NCBI RefSeq assembly: GCF_014650875.1
Contig: NZ_BMVU01000009.1
Coordinates: 1-64,000, forward strand
Length of the DNA stretch: 64,000 nucleotides
Direction of reading: 5' to 3'
DNA from: Streptomyces minutiscleroticus
Lineage (GTDB): Bacteria > Actinomycetota > Actinomycetes > Streptomycetales > Streptomycetaceae
Shown here in pieces: positions 1-14,319 of the stretch (position 1 is its first letter; the number at the start of each line of letters is the position of its first letter). The notes beneath the pieces are model-generated. The model was not told the origin of the DNA, ran no database searches, and saw only the letters and a list, made by a program, of their open reading frames with translations. The position numbers and the translations under genes are program-made.

Positions 1-72
1 GGTTGATAGGCCAGATATGGAAGCACGGCAACGTGTGGAGTTGACTGGTACTAATAGGCCGAGGGCTTGTCC
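1..72 (+). rRNA. 23S ribosomal RNA, 3' end (partial)
   Basis: The first bases are the conserved 3' end of actinobacterial large-subunit rRNA, with the GGTTGATAGGCCAGATATGG block and the terminal ACTAATAGGCCGAGGGC segment. The gene enters from outside the window, so only the last 70 or so bases are present. The exact 3' end is set by similarity to known Streptomyces 23S ends and may be off by a few bases. The 5S gene follows after about 85 bases, the usual rrn order. Confidence 0.93.
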
Positions 73-158
73 TCAGTTGCTCGCGTCCACTGTGTTGGTT
101 CTGAAACCACGAACAACCCCGTCATGTCATGTGACGGTGCGGTTGAGAGTTTCATAGT

Positions 159-277
159 GTTTCGGTGGTCATAGCGTGAGGGAAACGCCCGGTTACATTC
201 CGAACCCGGAAGCTAAGCCTCACAGCGCCGATGGTACTGCAGGGGGGACCCTGTGGGAGAGTAGGACGCCGCCGAAC
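159..277 (+). rRNA. 5S ribosomal RNA
   Basis: A roughly 119-base sequence begins GTTTCGGTGGTCATAGCG, contains the central block CCGAACCCGGAAGCTAAGCC, and ends GACGCCGCCGAAC. The two ends pair to form the 5S terminal helix. It lies just downstream of the 23S end and just before a strong terminator, closing the rrn operon. End positions are accurate to about two bases. A reading frame that crosses it is not coding. Confidence 0.96.
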
Positions 278-285
278 AATTCTTC

Positions 286-331
286 AAAGAGCTGGTCCGT
301 GAACATCGTTTCACGGACCAGCTCTTTTTTT
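286..331 (+). terminator. rrn operon intrinsic terminator
   Basis: An 18-base stem (286-303 pairing with 310-327) with a six-base loop is followed by a run of T (325-331). This is a textbook Rho-independent terminator directly after the 5S gene. True T-tracts are uncommon in Streptomyces, so this is one of the clearest terminators in the window. Confidence 0.95.
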
Positions 332-395
332 GTGTGTCACTTGGGGTTTGTCCCGCGTCACGTGGCGTTCACATTGCGCCAGGACCATCCGAGCC

Positions 396-1073
396 ATGGG
401 CACTGTAGGAATGCTGAGGGCCGCGGGCATCGGACCCGCCGACGAGGTCGTCGTGCCGGCGTTCGGGAATCCCGAGGTCGCCGAGGCCGTGATACAGACC
501 GGCGCGACACCCGTGTACGCCGACATAGACCCGGCCACGTACTGCCTGAACCCCGACTTCGTCGACGCGGTCGTCGGTCCCCGTACCGCCGCCGTCGTCG
601 TCGTGCACCGCTTCGGCCGGCCGGCCGACGTCGCGCGGCTGCACCGGCTCGGACAGCGCCGTGGCCTCCTGGTCATCGAGCAGAGCGAATCCGACGCGCC
701 GTACGCCGAGGCCGAGCGGCGTCGGGCGAACGCGGCCTATCTGACCGCGCGGCTGAGCGGGGTGCGCACGCCCGAGGACGGCGACGCGCACACCTACCAG
801 CAGTACGTCGTGCGGGTGCCGGGCAACGGAAGGCCCGACCGCGACGCCTTCGCCCGGGCCGTGCGGGCCAGGGGCGTCGAGTGCCGGGTGCCGGTGAAGA
901 CGCCCGTGCACCGCGTGCCGCTGTTCCGGCGGGACGTGTGCCTGCCGGAGACCGAGCGGGCCGCCGACGAGACGCTCTCGCTCCCCGTGGACGCCTCGCT
1001 GACCAGGCGCGAGCTGCAGCGCGTGGTGTCCGCGTGCAACGCGCTCGGAGGGCTGCTCCAGCCGGCTTTCTGA
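396..1073 (+). CDS. DegT/DnrJ/EryC1/StrS aminotransferase-like protein, shortened, no PLP lysine
   Basis: This 225-residue protein matches the DegT/StrS sugar aminotransferase fold at both ends: the VVVPAFGNPEVAEAVIQTGATP block near residue 18 and the C-terminal YVVRVP...LSLPV segment. Family members are about 370 residues. Here the text runs from the end of the cofactor domain (LLVIEQSES, around residues 91-99) straight into the C-terminal half. About 90 residues are therefore missing, including the segment that carries the Schiff-base lysine, and the usual EDAAQ motif reads EQSES. It is unlikely to be a PLP aminotransferase. It stands alone between the rrn terminator and a tRNA gene. ATG 396 is used; an in-frame start at 330 would lie close to the terminator. 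A conserved cofactor-free protein and a decaying gene are both possible. Codon use looks normal. Confidence 0.72.
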   Translation: MGTVGMLRAAGIGPADEVVVPAFGNPEVAEAVIQTGATPVYADIDPATYCLNPDFVDAVVGPRTAAVVVVHRFGRPADVARLHRLGQRRGLLVIEQSESDAPYAEAERRRANAAYLTARLSGVRTPEDGDAHTYQQYVVRVPGNGRPDRDAFARAVRARGVECRVPVKTPVHRVPLFRRDVCLPETERAADETLSLPVDASLTRRELQRVVSACNALGGLLQPAF

Positions 1074-1088
1074 ACCGGTCGGACGTGG

Positions 1089-1118
1089 TTGGGAGCACGT
1101 CTGTGTTCGGGGTATGAT
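1089..1118 (+). promoter_or_regulatory. Probable promoter of tRNA-Thr
   Basis: TTGGGA (1089-1094) and TATGAT (1113-1118) are separated by 18 bases and lie about 40 bases upstream of the mature tRNA. This fits the vegetative (HrdB-type) promoter consensus. Inference from pattern only. Confidence 0.55.
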
Positions 1119-1156
1119 CTATTTCGTCGAAGCGGGGGGAACCCCGAAAGCGACAG

Positions 1157-1229
1157 GCCCCTATAGCTCAGTCGGCAGAGCGTCTCCATGGTAAGGAGAA
1201 GGTCAACGGTTCGATTCCGTTTGGGGGCT
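1157..1229 (+). tRNA. tRNA-Thr (anticodon GGT)
   Basis: All four arms fold. The acceptor stem pairs 1157-1163 with 1222-1228, the D-arm starts GCTCAGTCGGCAGAGC, the anticodon stem TCTCC/GGAGA holds the loop ATGGTAA with anticodon GGT, and the T-arm is AACGG-TTCGATT-CCGTT. The discriminator is T. A full CCA is not encoded, since CAA follows. A clear promoter precedes it and a terminator follows. Confidence 0.97.
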
Positions 1230-1237
1230 CAAAGAAA

Positions 1238-1267
1238 AAGGCCTCCGCCCTTTCGGGCGGGGGCCTT
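1238..1267. terminator. Bidirectional terminator after tRNA-Thr
   Basis: A 13-base-pair stem (1238-1250 with 1255-1267, one G-T pair) closes on a TTTC loop and has A-rich sequence on one side and T-containing sequence on the other. It sits between the tRNA and the convergent SpoIIE-type gene, so it can serve both. Confidence 0.82.
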
Positions 1268-1309
1268 CGTCGTATTCCGGCCCGTCTCGCACGGGCCGGT
1301 TCCCTTCGG

Positions 1310-4060
1310 TCAGTCCTTCTGCAGTCCGGGCACGCGCATCGCCAGAATGGCCATGTCGTCGGACGGGGCGTCGGAGGCGAAGCGCTCCACCGCGCGCATG
1401 ATGCGGGCGGCGACCGCGCCCGCCGTCAGACCGGTGCAGGTCGTCAGCACGTCCGCGAGACCGTCGTCGCCGAGCATGCGCGTGCCCTCGCGGCGCTCCG
1501 TCACGCCGTCCGTGACGCACAGCAGGACGTCGCCCGGGTCGAGCGTCACCGTCTCCTCGTACAGCTCCAGGTCGTCCATGACGCCGAGGAGCGGCTGCGG
1601 CTCGGCCGCCGACTCGACCGTGCCGTCCTGCCGCAGGCGCAGCGGCAGCGGGTGACCGGCGCAGACCACCTTCAGGACGGCGCTGCCGTCCTCCTGGGGC
1701 CACAGCTCGCCGTACAGGAGGGTCAGGAAGCGGCTGCGTTCGCCCTCGTCGAGGATCGCGGAGTTCAGGCGCTCCAGGACCGCGGGGCCGCCGAAGCCCT
1801 CGCGCGCCAGCAGGCGCAGGGCGTGCCGGGCGAGGCCGGTGACCGCGGCCGCCTCCGGGCCCGTGCCGCAGACGTCGCCGATGGCGAAGCCGTACGCGCC
1901 GTCGCGGATCGGGAAGATGTCGTAGAAGTCGCCGCCGACCTCGTTGCCCTCGCCGGCCGCCCGGTAGATGACGTCGACCTCGACGCCGGGGACGTCCGGG
2001 AGACCGGGCGGCAGCAGGCTGCGCTGCAGGGACTGGCTGATGGCCGTGCGCTCGGAGTACAGGCGCGCGTTGTCCAGGGCGAGCGCGGCCCGGCGGCTGA
2101 GGTCCTCGGCGAGCTCCAGGATCTCCTGGCGGAAGTGCTCGTCGGTGGGCTTGCCGAGCGTCAGCATGCCGATGACGCGGTTGCGGGCCACCAGCGGCAG
2201 GACGACCGTCTCGCCGCCGACCGCGGCGGCCGTCGCCAGCGTCGTGCCGATACCGGAGCTGACCGTCGCGGGTTCGTTCAGGCCCAGGCTGCGCATGGAG
2301 GTGCGCAGTGCGGCGTCGTGGGCGGCCGTGGCGGGCGCGGACCAGACGCGGGCGCCCGGGGTGGGCACCGGCGGCGGCGGGTCGATCTTCGCCAGCAGGG
2401 CCTTGAGGCCGTCGATGCGCTCCTCGTCCTCGTGCAGGACGTACGAGAGCTCCGGCTCCGAGGCCTGGTCGGCGATCGTGTAGACGGCGCACCAGGTGGC
2501 GAGGGTCGGAACGGTCATCTGCGCCATCAGGGCGAGGGTCTGGTCGCGGTCCAGCGTGCCCGCGAGCAGGTCGGAGGCCTCGACCAGGAACGACAGCGAA
2601 CCGCGGCGCAGCCGCTCCAGCTCGCCCAGGCGCGCGGACTCCACGGCCAGCGCGATCCGGTCGGCCGCGAACTGCAGGCGCAGGGCCTCCTCGTTCGAGT
2701 ACCGGGAGGGCGCCTCGGCCGCGACGCCCAGGGAGCCGGTGAGGCGGCCCTCGACCTTCAGCGGGACCGTGACGACGGAGCGCATCCCCGTGCCGTTCAG
2801 CAGCGGGACGGCGCCCGGGACGGCGGTGAGGTCGTCGTGGACGGAGGGCATGCGGGCCGAGCCGTAGCGGCCGGGGCCGGCCTCCACGGGGACGCGGGCG
2901 AAGCGCTGGCGGGCCGAGGGGAGCCCGGTCGAGGCGCGGACCTCGAGCTCGGTCTCGTCGTCGGTGGCCAGGAGCAGGAAGGCGGAGTCGCCGTCGAGCA
3001 TGTCCCGGGCGCGCTCCACGGTGCGCTGGAGGAGGCCGTCCAGGTCGTCCGGGGCGGGGGAGCCGATGAAGACCTCGAACGGATCGGCGCCCTGGCCGCT
3101 CTCGGGAAGTGTCGTGGACTCCGAGGCGGGTAGGCGCAGCGGAGTCTGGAGGACGGCGCGCTCGTGATCCCGTACCAGCAGGCACACGGTCGACGGCTCG
3201 CCTCCCGTGTCGCGCACCCGCAGGTGGGAGGCGTATACAGGGATCACCCGGCCGTGGGCGCCGCGGATGCCGTAGCTGCCCTCCCAGCGGGAGAGTCGGA
3301 GGGCTTCGGCGATGCCGGTGCTGGTGCCGGGGGTGTGCGGCCATGCGGCGAGGTCGGTGAGCGGCTTGCCCGTGACCTGCTCGGCCGTGTACCCGAAGAG
3401 CTCCTCGGCGTCCTCGTTCCAGGCCGTGATGGTGCCGGGGCGGTCGATCTGGACGACGGCGACCCGGACCCGGCCGTCGGCGAGGGGCAGGAGGTCGGCG
3501 GGGAGCGAGGGGCCCGCGGCGCGGGTGCCGACCGGGCGCGCGGGCAGATCGAGCCGGAACCAGACCGTCTTGTGCGTGGGCGTGTACTCCACGCCCCAGC
3601 GGCCGGCGAGGGCCGCGCAGAGCTGCAGGCCGCGGCCGCCCTCGTGGTCGGGGCTGCTCATGCTGACCGCGGTGGACTGCAGGGGGACCTCGCGGTCCGG
3701 GTACCGGTCCGCGACCTCGATGCGCACGCCCTCGTCGCTGCGCAGGCACAGGACGTCCGCGGCGGTGCCGGCGTGCACGACGGCGTTGGTCACCAGCTCG
3801 CTGGTGAGGACCACGGCGTCGTCCACGATGTCGCCGAAGCCCCAGCCCTGGAGGGTGTCGCGGACGAAGGAGCGGGCGGTCGCGACGGACCGCCCCACAG
3901 GGGCGAAGCTGGCAGCCGCGCGCGCGGTGATCACAGAACTCCTTGTCCGGTTCTCTACGTACAGGCCCTCCCCATCGGCCTGCTCCTGCCGGGGCAGGGT
4001 CTCATGTCCCGTCGGCCGGGACTCCCGGGGCTGGTTCCCGGGATGCAGTCCGGTGGTCAT
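1310..4060 (-). CDS. Multidomain SpoIIE/PP2C-type protein phosphatase with ATPase, PAS and GAF domains
   Basis: The 916-residue protein is built as follows: an RsbW-like anti-sigma kinase ATPase near the N-terminus (ELVTNAVVHAG then EGGRGLQLC), a PAS domain (VVQIDRPGTITAWNEDAEELFGY), two GAF-like domains, and a C-terminal PP2C/SpoIIE phosphatase with GGDFYD, IGDVCGTGPEAA, CVTDGVTE and SDDMAIL carrying the metal-binding aspartates. Such proteins act in partner-switching cascades: the kinase part phosphorylates an anti-sigma antagonist and the phosphatase part reverses it, with PAS and GAF sensing a signal. No membrane segment is present, so it should be cytoplasmic. ATG 4060 is chosen because GGAGGGG lies ten bases upstream; an upstream GTG (4105) has no such site. 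It is divergent from osaA, which suggests linked stress signalling. Confidence 0.9.
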   Translation of the reverse strand: MTTGLHPGNQPRESRPTGHETLPRQEQADGEGLYVENRTRSSVITARAAASFAPVGRSVATARSFVRDTLQGWGFGDIVDDAVVLTSELVTNAVVHAGTAADVLCLRSDEGVRIEVADRYPDREVPLQSTAVSMSSPDHEGGRGLQLCAALAGRWGVEYTPTHKTVWFRLDLPARPVGTRAAGPSLPADLLPLADGRVRVAVVQIDRPGTITAWNEDAEELFGYTAEQVTGKPLTDLAAWPHTPGTSTGIAEALRLSRWEGSYGIRGAHGRVIPVYASHLRVRDTGGEPSTVCLLVRDHERAVLQTPLRLPASESTTLPESGQGADPFEVFIGSPAPDDLDGLLQRTVERARDMLDGDSAFLLLATDDETELEVRASTGLPSARQRFARVPVEAGPGRYGSARMPSVHDDLTAVPGAVPLLNGTGMRSVVTVPLKVEGRLTGSLGVAAEAPSRYSNEEALRLQFAADRIALAVESARLGELERLRRGSLSFLVEASDLLAGTLDRDQTLALMAQMTVPTLATWCAVYTIADQASEPELSYVLHEDEERIDGLKALLAKIDPPPPVPTPGARVWSAPATAAHDAALRTSMRSLGLNEPATVSSGIGTTLATAAAVGGETVVLPLVARNRVIGMLTLGKPTDEHFRQEILELAEDLSRRAALALDNARLYSERTAISQSLQRSLLPPGLPDVPGVEVDVIYRAAGEGNEVGGDFYDIFPIRDGAYGFAIGDVCGTGPEAAAVTGLARHALRLLAREGFGGPAVLERLNSAILDEGERSRFLTLLYGELWPQEDGSAVLKVVCAGHPLPLRLRQDGTVESAAEPQPLLGVMDDLELYEETVTLDPGDVLLCVTDGVTERREGTRMLGDDGLADVLTTCTGLTAGAVAARIMRAVERFASDAPSDDMAILAMRVPGLQKD

Positions 4061-4358
4061 GGTGCGGCCGCCCCTCCGATGCCTGCCCGCTCGTTCTCGT
4101 GCCACCGCCCAGGCCGGACGGACCGGCGCGGCTGGACAGCCGCATGCAAGGTTACTTACCTTCGCCGTCCGTGCGGATGCCGGTCACCAGTGTTTTGGTC
4201 CGGTGGGCGTGTGCGGACGATGTGCGAAGCTGCCGAACTGTTATGGCCTGGTTCAGCCATGGTGAAACACTGGGCAGGCTTCAGGAGAAGGTCCGAGGAC
4301 GCGGAGCGGTACCCGAGCACGCCGAGCAGGAATGGTCGACCCTTGCGGGAGGGACACA
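4061..4358. promoter_or_regulatory. Divergent promoter region between the SpoIIE-type gene and osaA
   Basis: About 300 bases with no coding signal. It must carry the promoters of both divergent genes. It is less GC-rich around 4180-4270 than its surroundings, as promoter DNA often is. No confident -35/-10 pair or operator could be assigned by eye. Confidence 0.5.
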
Positions 4359-9854
<5,496 letters not shown>

Positions 9855-10142
9855 AAGGAACAGGACGGTGCCCGCGCCGGGCACCGTCGGGCAGGTGATG
9901 ACTGACCGTGCCCGGGGCAGTGTAAAAAGCCGGGAAAGCGGGAACCTTCTGGTCTCCCACCGCGTTTCTGCTACGTGCACGGTGACATCGCGGTGACAGG
10001 GTGTGGTGACGAACGGGGTGCGGCTACCATGACCGGCACAAGGACGGGCGGCTCAAGGGAGCCGTCCCTCGGGGCGGCCCCGGGCGCCGCCCCCAGTCCT
10101 GCGGACAGGGGAGGCCCCATGCCGGGGCGAGGAGGGCGGGCC

Positions 10143-10826
10143 ATGGTGCAGAAGGCCAAGATCCTCCTGGTCGATGACCGGCCGGAGAATCTGCTGGCGC
10201 TGGAGGCCATCCTCTCTGCGCTCGATCAGACGCTCGTCCGGGCATCGTCCGGGGAGGAAGCGCTCAAAGCACTGCTCACGGACGATTTCGCGGTCATCCT
10301 GCTGGATGTCCAGATGCCGGGCATGGACGGGTTCGAGACCGCCGCGCACATCAAGCGGCGCGAGCGGACCCGGGACATCCCGATCATCTTCCTGACCGCG
10401 ATCAACCACGGGCCGCACCACACCTTCCGCGGGTACGCGGCGGGCGCGGTGGACTACATCTCCAAGCCGTTCGACCCGTGGGTGCTGCGGGCGAAGGTCT
10501 CCGTGTTCGTCGAGCTGTACATGAAGAACTGCCAGCTGCGCGAGCAGGCGGCGCTGCTGCGGCTCCAGCTGGAGGGCAGCGGCAGGACGGCGGTCGGCGA
10601 CGGAAAGGAGTCGGCCGGGCTGCTGGCCGAGCTGTCCGCGCGGCTCGCCGCGGTCGAGGAGCAGGCCGAGGCGCTGTCCAAGCAGCTCGACGACGACGCG
10701 GCGGACGCCGCGGCGGTGGCGACCGCGGCCCATCTGGAGCGCAAGCTCACGGGCCTGCGCAGGGCCCTGGACGCACTGGAGCCCGGCACGGGGAGCGGCG
10801 CGCCCTCGGTGCCTTCGCAGAGCTGA
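10143..10826 (+). CDS. osaB: Response regulator OsaB
   Basis: The 227-residue protein has an N-terminal receiver domain with KILLVDD, phospho-acceptor D55 in LLDVQMPGMDG, the conserved threonine in FLTAI and the lysine in YISKPFDP. After residue 120 it has no DNA-binding fold but a long charged coiled coil (about 140-215). It is therefore a receiver with a protein-interaction tail rather than a transcription factor. In S. coelicolor OsaB is required for growth and differentiation under osmotic stress, as the partner of OsaA. ATG 10143 is preferred because GGAGGG stands six bases upstream and the receiver begins at once; in-frame starts at 10119 and 9975 would only add a low-complexity leader. 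ATG 10119 also has a GGGGAGG site, so the start is not certain. Confidence 0.92.
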   Translation: MVQKAKILLVDDRPENLLALEAILSALDQTLVRASSGEEALKALLTDDFAVILLDVQMPGMDGFETAAHIKRRERTRDIPIIFLTAINHGPHHTFRGYAAGAVDYISKPFDPWVLRAKVSVFVELYMKNCQLREQAALLRLQLEGSGRTAVGDGKESAGLLAELSARLAAVEEQAEALSKQLDDDAADAAAVATAAHLERKLTGLRRALDALEPGTGSGAPSVPSQS

Positions 10827-11311
10827 CGGCAGGGCCGCGGGCCGAGACGGATCTGCAGGCCGGGACGGGTTCGGAGGTCGGGGACGCCCGGTTCTCGGGG
10901 GTCCGTCCGTTCCACACGCCCGGCTCTCGGGAAAACCGTCCGTCCCGCATGTCCGGGCTTGTCTCAGCGACACCCGTACGGCTCGTCCGTACGCCTGCCT
11001 GCGCCCGACCTCCCCACGCGACACTCGTACGGGGCCGGGGCCGGGGCCGTGCACGGCCCTCCGCGACGCTCGTACGGTCCCCGTGTCCGCAGCCCCGCCG
11101 GCCCGTTCCCGTTGCGCCGAACGGCCTCCTCGGCCGGGCGCCGCACCCGGACTCCGCGTACGGTCGTCCCGCCTCTCCCCCCGGCTTCCGCACGGCGGCG
11201 GGGTACGGCCCATGAGGCACCGTCAGTTCCCGGCCACCGGGAGGACGACACGAACGGGTGAAGCAGTGGGCACACGTGTCCGCAGGGGACTCCACCGGTA
11301 ACCTCACACCC
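10827..11311. other. Non-coding gap between osaB and ftsK with degenerate GCGACRCTCGTACGG repeats
   Basis: No gene is supported in these 485 bases. Three copies of a 15-base motif occur at 10967-10981, 11018-11032 and 11063-11077, spaced 51 and 45 bases apart and embedded in GC-rich low-complexity sequence. They look like remnants of a minisatellite. The ftsK promoter should be in the right half, but no clear boxes were found. Confidence 0.6.
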
Positions 11312-14056
11312 ATGGCCCCACGTCAGCCCGCAGCCAGGAAGCCGCCCGCGAAGAAGGCGGCCGCACCGACGAAGGCAGTGGCGAGGAAGGCCCCCGCGAA
11401 GAAGGCACCGGCGAAGAAGGCGCCCGCCAAGAAGGCCGCGGCGAGGAAGCCCGCGCCCAGGCCGGCGCCCAGCCCCACCGGGGGCGTCTTCCGCCTGCTG
11501 CGCGCGGTGTGGCTCGGCGTCGCGCACGCCGTCGGCGCCATGTTCCGCGGCATCGGACAGGGAGCGCGGGGCCTGGACCCCGCGCACCGCAAGGACGGCG
11601 TGGCCCTGCTGCTGCTCGCCCTCATGCTGATCGTCGCGGCCGGCACCTGGTCCAGCATCCAGGGACCGGTGGGCGACCTCGTCGAGATGCTGGTGACCGG
11701 CGCGTTCGGCCGGCTGGACCTGCTGGTGCCGGTCCTGCTCGGGGTCGTCGCCGCGCGCCTGATCCGGCACCCCGAGAAGCCCGAGGCCAACGGCCGCATC
11801 GTCATCGGCCTGTCCGCGCTCGTCATCGGCGTGCTCGGCCAGATCCACATCGCGTGCGGCTCGCCCGCGCGCGCCGAGGGCATGCAGGCGATAAAGGACG
11901 CGGGCGGCCTCATCGGCTGGGGCGCGGCCACCCCGCTGACGTACACGATGGGCGACGTCCTGGCCGTACCGCTCCTCGTCCTGCTGACCGTCTTCGGGCT
12001 CCTGGTCGTCACCGCGACGCCCGTCAACGCCATTCCGCAGCGGTTGCGGCAGCTCGGCGTCCGGCTCGGCGTCGTCCAGCCGCGGCCGGAGGACGAGCCG
12101 TACACCGAGGACGACGAGCGCTACGACGAGCAGTGGCGCGAGGCGCTGCCCGCGCGTCCCCGCTCCCGCGGCCGGGGTCCCGCGCCTCAGGCGTACGACC
12201 CCGACGTCGCCGAGCAGGAGGCGCTCACCAAGCGCCGCGGCCGGCCCCGGCGGTCCGCCGTGCAGCAGCCCGACATGAACCGGCCGTTGGACGCCGTGGA
12301 CGTGGCCGCGGCCGCCGCCGCGGCGCTCGACGGCGCCGTCCTGCACGGTATGCCGCCCTCGCCGGTGGTGGCGGACCTGACCAAGGACGTGGCCGTCGAG
12401 CGCGGCGAGCGCACGGAGACCACGCCGGTGCCCGCCGCGCGCGGGAAGAAGGCCCGGCCCGAGCCGCAGCGGCAGCCGCAGGAGGCGGCCGCCGACTCCG
12501 GGGTGCCCGACCTCACCAAAGCCGCCCCGGAGGTGCCGCGCGACCTGCCGCCGCGCGCCGAGCAGCTCCAGCTCTCCGGTGACATCACCTACGCGCTGCC
12601 CTCGCTCGACCTGCTGGAGCGCGGCGGCCCCGGCAAGGCGCGCAGCGCCGCCAACGACGCGGTCGTCGCCTCGCTCACCACGGTCTTCACCGAGTTCAAG
12701 GTCGACGCCCGGGTCACCGGCTTCACCCGCGGCCCGACGGTCACCCGCTACGAGGTCGCGCTGGGCCCGGCCGTGAAGGTCGAGCGCATCACGGCGCTCA
12801 CCAAGAACATCGCGTACGCCGTCGCCAGCCCCGACGTGCGGATCATCAGCCCGATCCCCGGCAAGTCCGCGGTCGGCATCGAGATCCCGAACACCGACCG
12901 GGAGATGGTCAACCTGGGCGACGTGCTGCGCCTCGCGGACTCCGCCGAGGACGACGACCCGATGCTGGTCGCCTTCGGCAAGGACGTCGAGGGCGGGTAC
13001 GTCATGCACTCGCTGGCGAAGATGCCGCACATGCTGGTCGCCGGTGCCACCGGCTCCGGCAAGTCGTCCTGCATCAACTGCCTGATCACGTCGATCATGG
13101 TGCGGGCCACCCCCGAGGACGTCCGCATGGTGCTCGTCGACCCCAAGCGCGTCGAGCTGACCGCCTACGAGGGCATCCCGCACCTGATCACGCCGATCAT
13201 CACCAACCCCAAGCGAGCCGCCGAGGCGCTCCAGTGGGTCGTGCGCGAGATGGACCTGCGCTACGACGACCTCGCCGCCTACGGCTACCGGCACATCGAC
13301 GACTTCAACCGCGCGGTGCGCGAGGGCAAGGTCAAGCCGCCCGAGGGCAGCGAGCGCGAACTCCAGCCCTATCCGTACCTGCTGGTGATCGTCGACGAGC
13401 TGGCCGACCTGATGATGGTCGCGCCCCGCGACGTCGAGGACGCCATCGTGCGCATCACGCAGCTCGCGCGCGCCGCCGGCATCCACCTGGTGCTCGCCAC
13501 CCAGCGGCCGTCCGTGGACGTCGTCACCGGTCTGATCAAGGCGAACGTGCCCTCCCGGCTCGCGTTCGCCACGTCCTCGCTCGCCGACTCGCGGGTCATC
13601 CTCGACCAGCCCGGAGCCGAGAAGCTGATCGGCAAGGGCGACGGCCTCTTCCTGCCGATGGGCGCCAACAAGCCCGTCCGCATGCAGGGCGCGTTCGTGA
13701 CCGAGGAGGAGGTCGCGGCCGTCGTCCAGCACTGCAAGGACCAGATGGCGCCGGTCTTCCGGGACGACGTCGTGGTCGGCGGCAAGCAGAAGAAGGAGAT
13801 CGACGAGGACATCGGCGACGACCTCGACCTGCTGTGCCAGGCCGCCGAGCTGGTCGTCTCCACCCAGTTCGGCTCGACCTCCATGCTGCAGCGCAAGCTG
13901 CGCGTGGGCTTCGCCAAGGCCGGCCGCCTGATGGACCTCATGGAGTCCCGCAACATCGTGGGGCCGAGCGAGGGTTCCAAGGCGCGTGACGTTCTTGTGA
14001 AGGCCGACGAGCTGGACGGCGTGCTCGCGCTGATCCGGGGGGAAACTCAACCGTAG
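11312..14056 (+). CDS. ftsK: DNA translocase FtsK (SpoIIIE family)
   Basis: The 914-residue protein starts with a basic Ala/Lys/Pro-rich tail (AKKAPAKKA repeats to about residue 45). It continues with about four membrane segments (about 90-240), a variable linker, and the RecA-like motor with Walker A GATGSGKSS (K584) and Walker B LLVIVDELADL (D695). The C-terminal gamma winged helix (STQFGSTSMLQRKLRVGFAKAGR) recognises polar DNA sites. FtsK moves chromosomes through closing septa; in Streptomyces it acts mainly at sporulation septation. Length fits the family. ATG 11312 has no strong ribosome site; an in-frame start at 11258 would add 18 atypical residues. Next comes a RodZ-like gene after a 263-base gap. 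Confidence 0.95.
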   Translation: MAPRQPAARKPPAKKAAAPTKAVARKAPAKKAPAKKAPAKKAAARKPAPRPAPSPTGGVFRLLRAVWLGVAHAVGAMFRGIGQGARGLDPAHRKDGVALLLLALMLIVAAGTWSSIQGPVGDLVEMLVTGAFGRLDLLVPVLLGVVAARLIRHPEKPEANGRIVIGLSALVIGVLGQIHIACGSPARAEGMQAIKDAGGLIGWGAATPLTYTMGDVLAVPLLVLLTVFGLLVVTATPVNAIPQRLRQLGVRLGVVQPRPEDEPYTEDDERYDEQWREALPARPRSRGRGPAPQAYDPDVAEQEALTKRRGRPRRSAVQQPDMNRPLDAVDVAAAAAAALDGAVLHGMPPSPVVADLTKDVAVERGERTETTPVPAARGKKARPEPQRQPQEAAADSGVPDLTKAAPEVPRDLPPRAEQLQLSGDITYALPSLDLLERGGPGKARSAANDAVVASLTTVFTEFKVDARVTGFTRGPTVTRYEVALGPAVKVERITALTKNIAYAVASPDVRIISPIPGKSAVGIEIPNTDREMVNLGDVLRLADSAEDDDPMLVAFGKDVEGGYVMHSLAKMPHMLVAGATGSGKSSCINCLITSIMVRATPEDVRMVLVDPKRVELTAYEGIPHLITPIITNPKRAAEALQWVVREMDLRYDDLAAYGYRHIDDFNRAVREGKVKPPEGSERELQPYPYLLVIVDELADLMMVAPRDVEDAIVRITQLARAAGIHLVLATQRPSVDVVTGLIKANVPSRLAFATSSLADSRVILDQPGAEKLIGKGDGLFLPMGANKPVRMQGAFVTEEEVAAVVQHCKDQMAPVFRDDVVVGGKQKKEIDEDIGDDLDLLCQAAELVVSTQFGSTSMLQRKLRVGFAKAGRLMDLMESRNIVGPSEGSKARDVLVKADELDGVLALIRGETQP

Positions 14057-14319
14057 GAAACAAGTCGGCCCGGACACCGGCCGGATGAGGGGAAGACGGC
14101 CGGGTATCCGATCCGTGACCCACCCGTGAGGAAACAGGGAGCAACCGTTTCCCCTCGGTGCACGTCAAGTTGAGCGAGGGGGCAGATCATGGCCCCCGCT
14201 GTCGGAATGTCCGGCCATTCCGATGGCGTACAAAGTCGTACCGCCCGGTTGCCTCACCCTTTCGTACCCCCCCTAGACTGAACCTCCAGCAGGTGGCTAC
14301 ACGCTCGAAAGGCGCCCCC

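Noticed and set aside
302..313. GAACATCGTTTC resembling an SOS box
   Set aside because: It is formed by the loop and inner stem of the rrn terminator hairpin; no promoter is nearby.
176..1117. Reading frame of 313 codons crossing the 5S gene and terminator
   Set aside because: It runs through rRNA and a terminator and is Arg-rich; the DegT-like frame in the same area has recognisable family blocks.
10964..14077. Long minus-strand frame opposite ftsK
   Set aside because: It is the antisense shadow of ftsK, whose motor motifs are unambiguous on the plus strand.
14158..14319. Longer N-terminus for the RodZ-like gene from ATG 14158
   Set aside because: The extra 54 residues are compositionally unlike the protein, and GTG 14320 has a ribosome site and the expected start.
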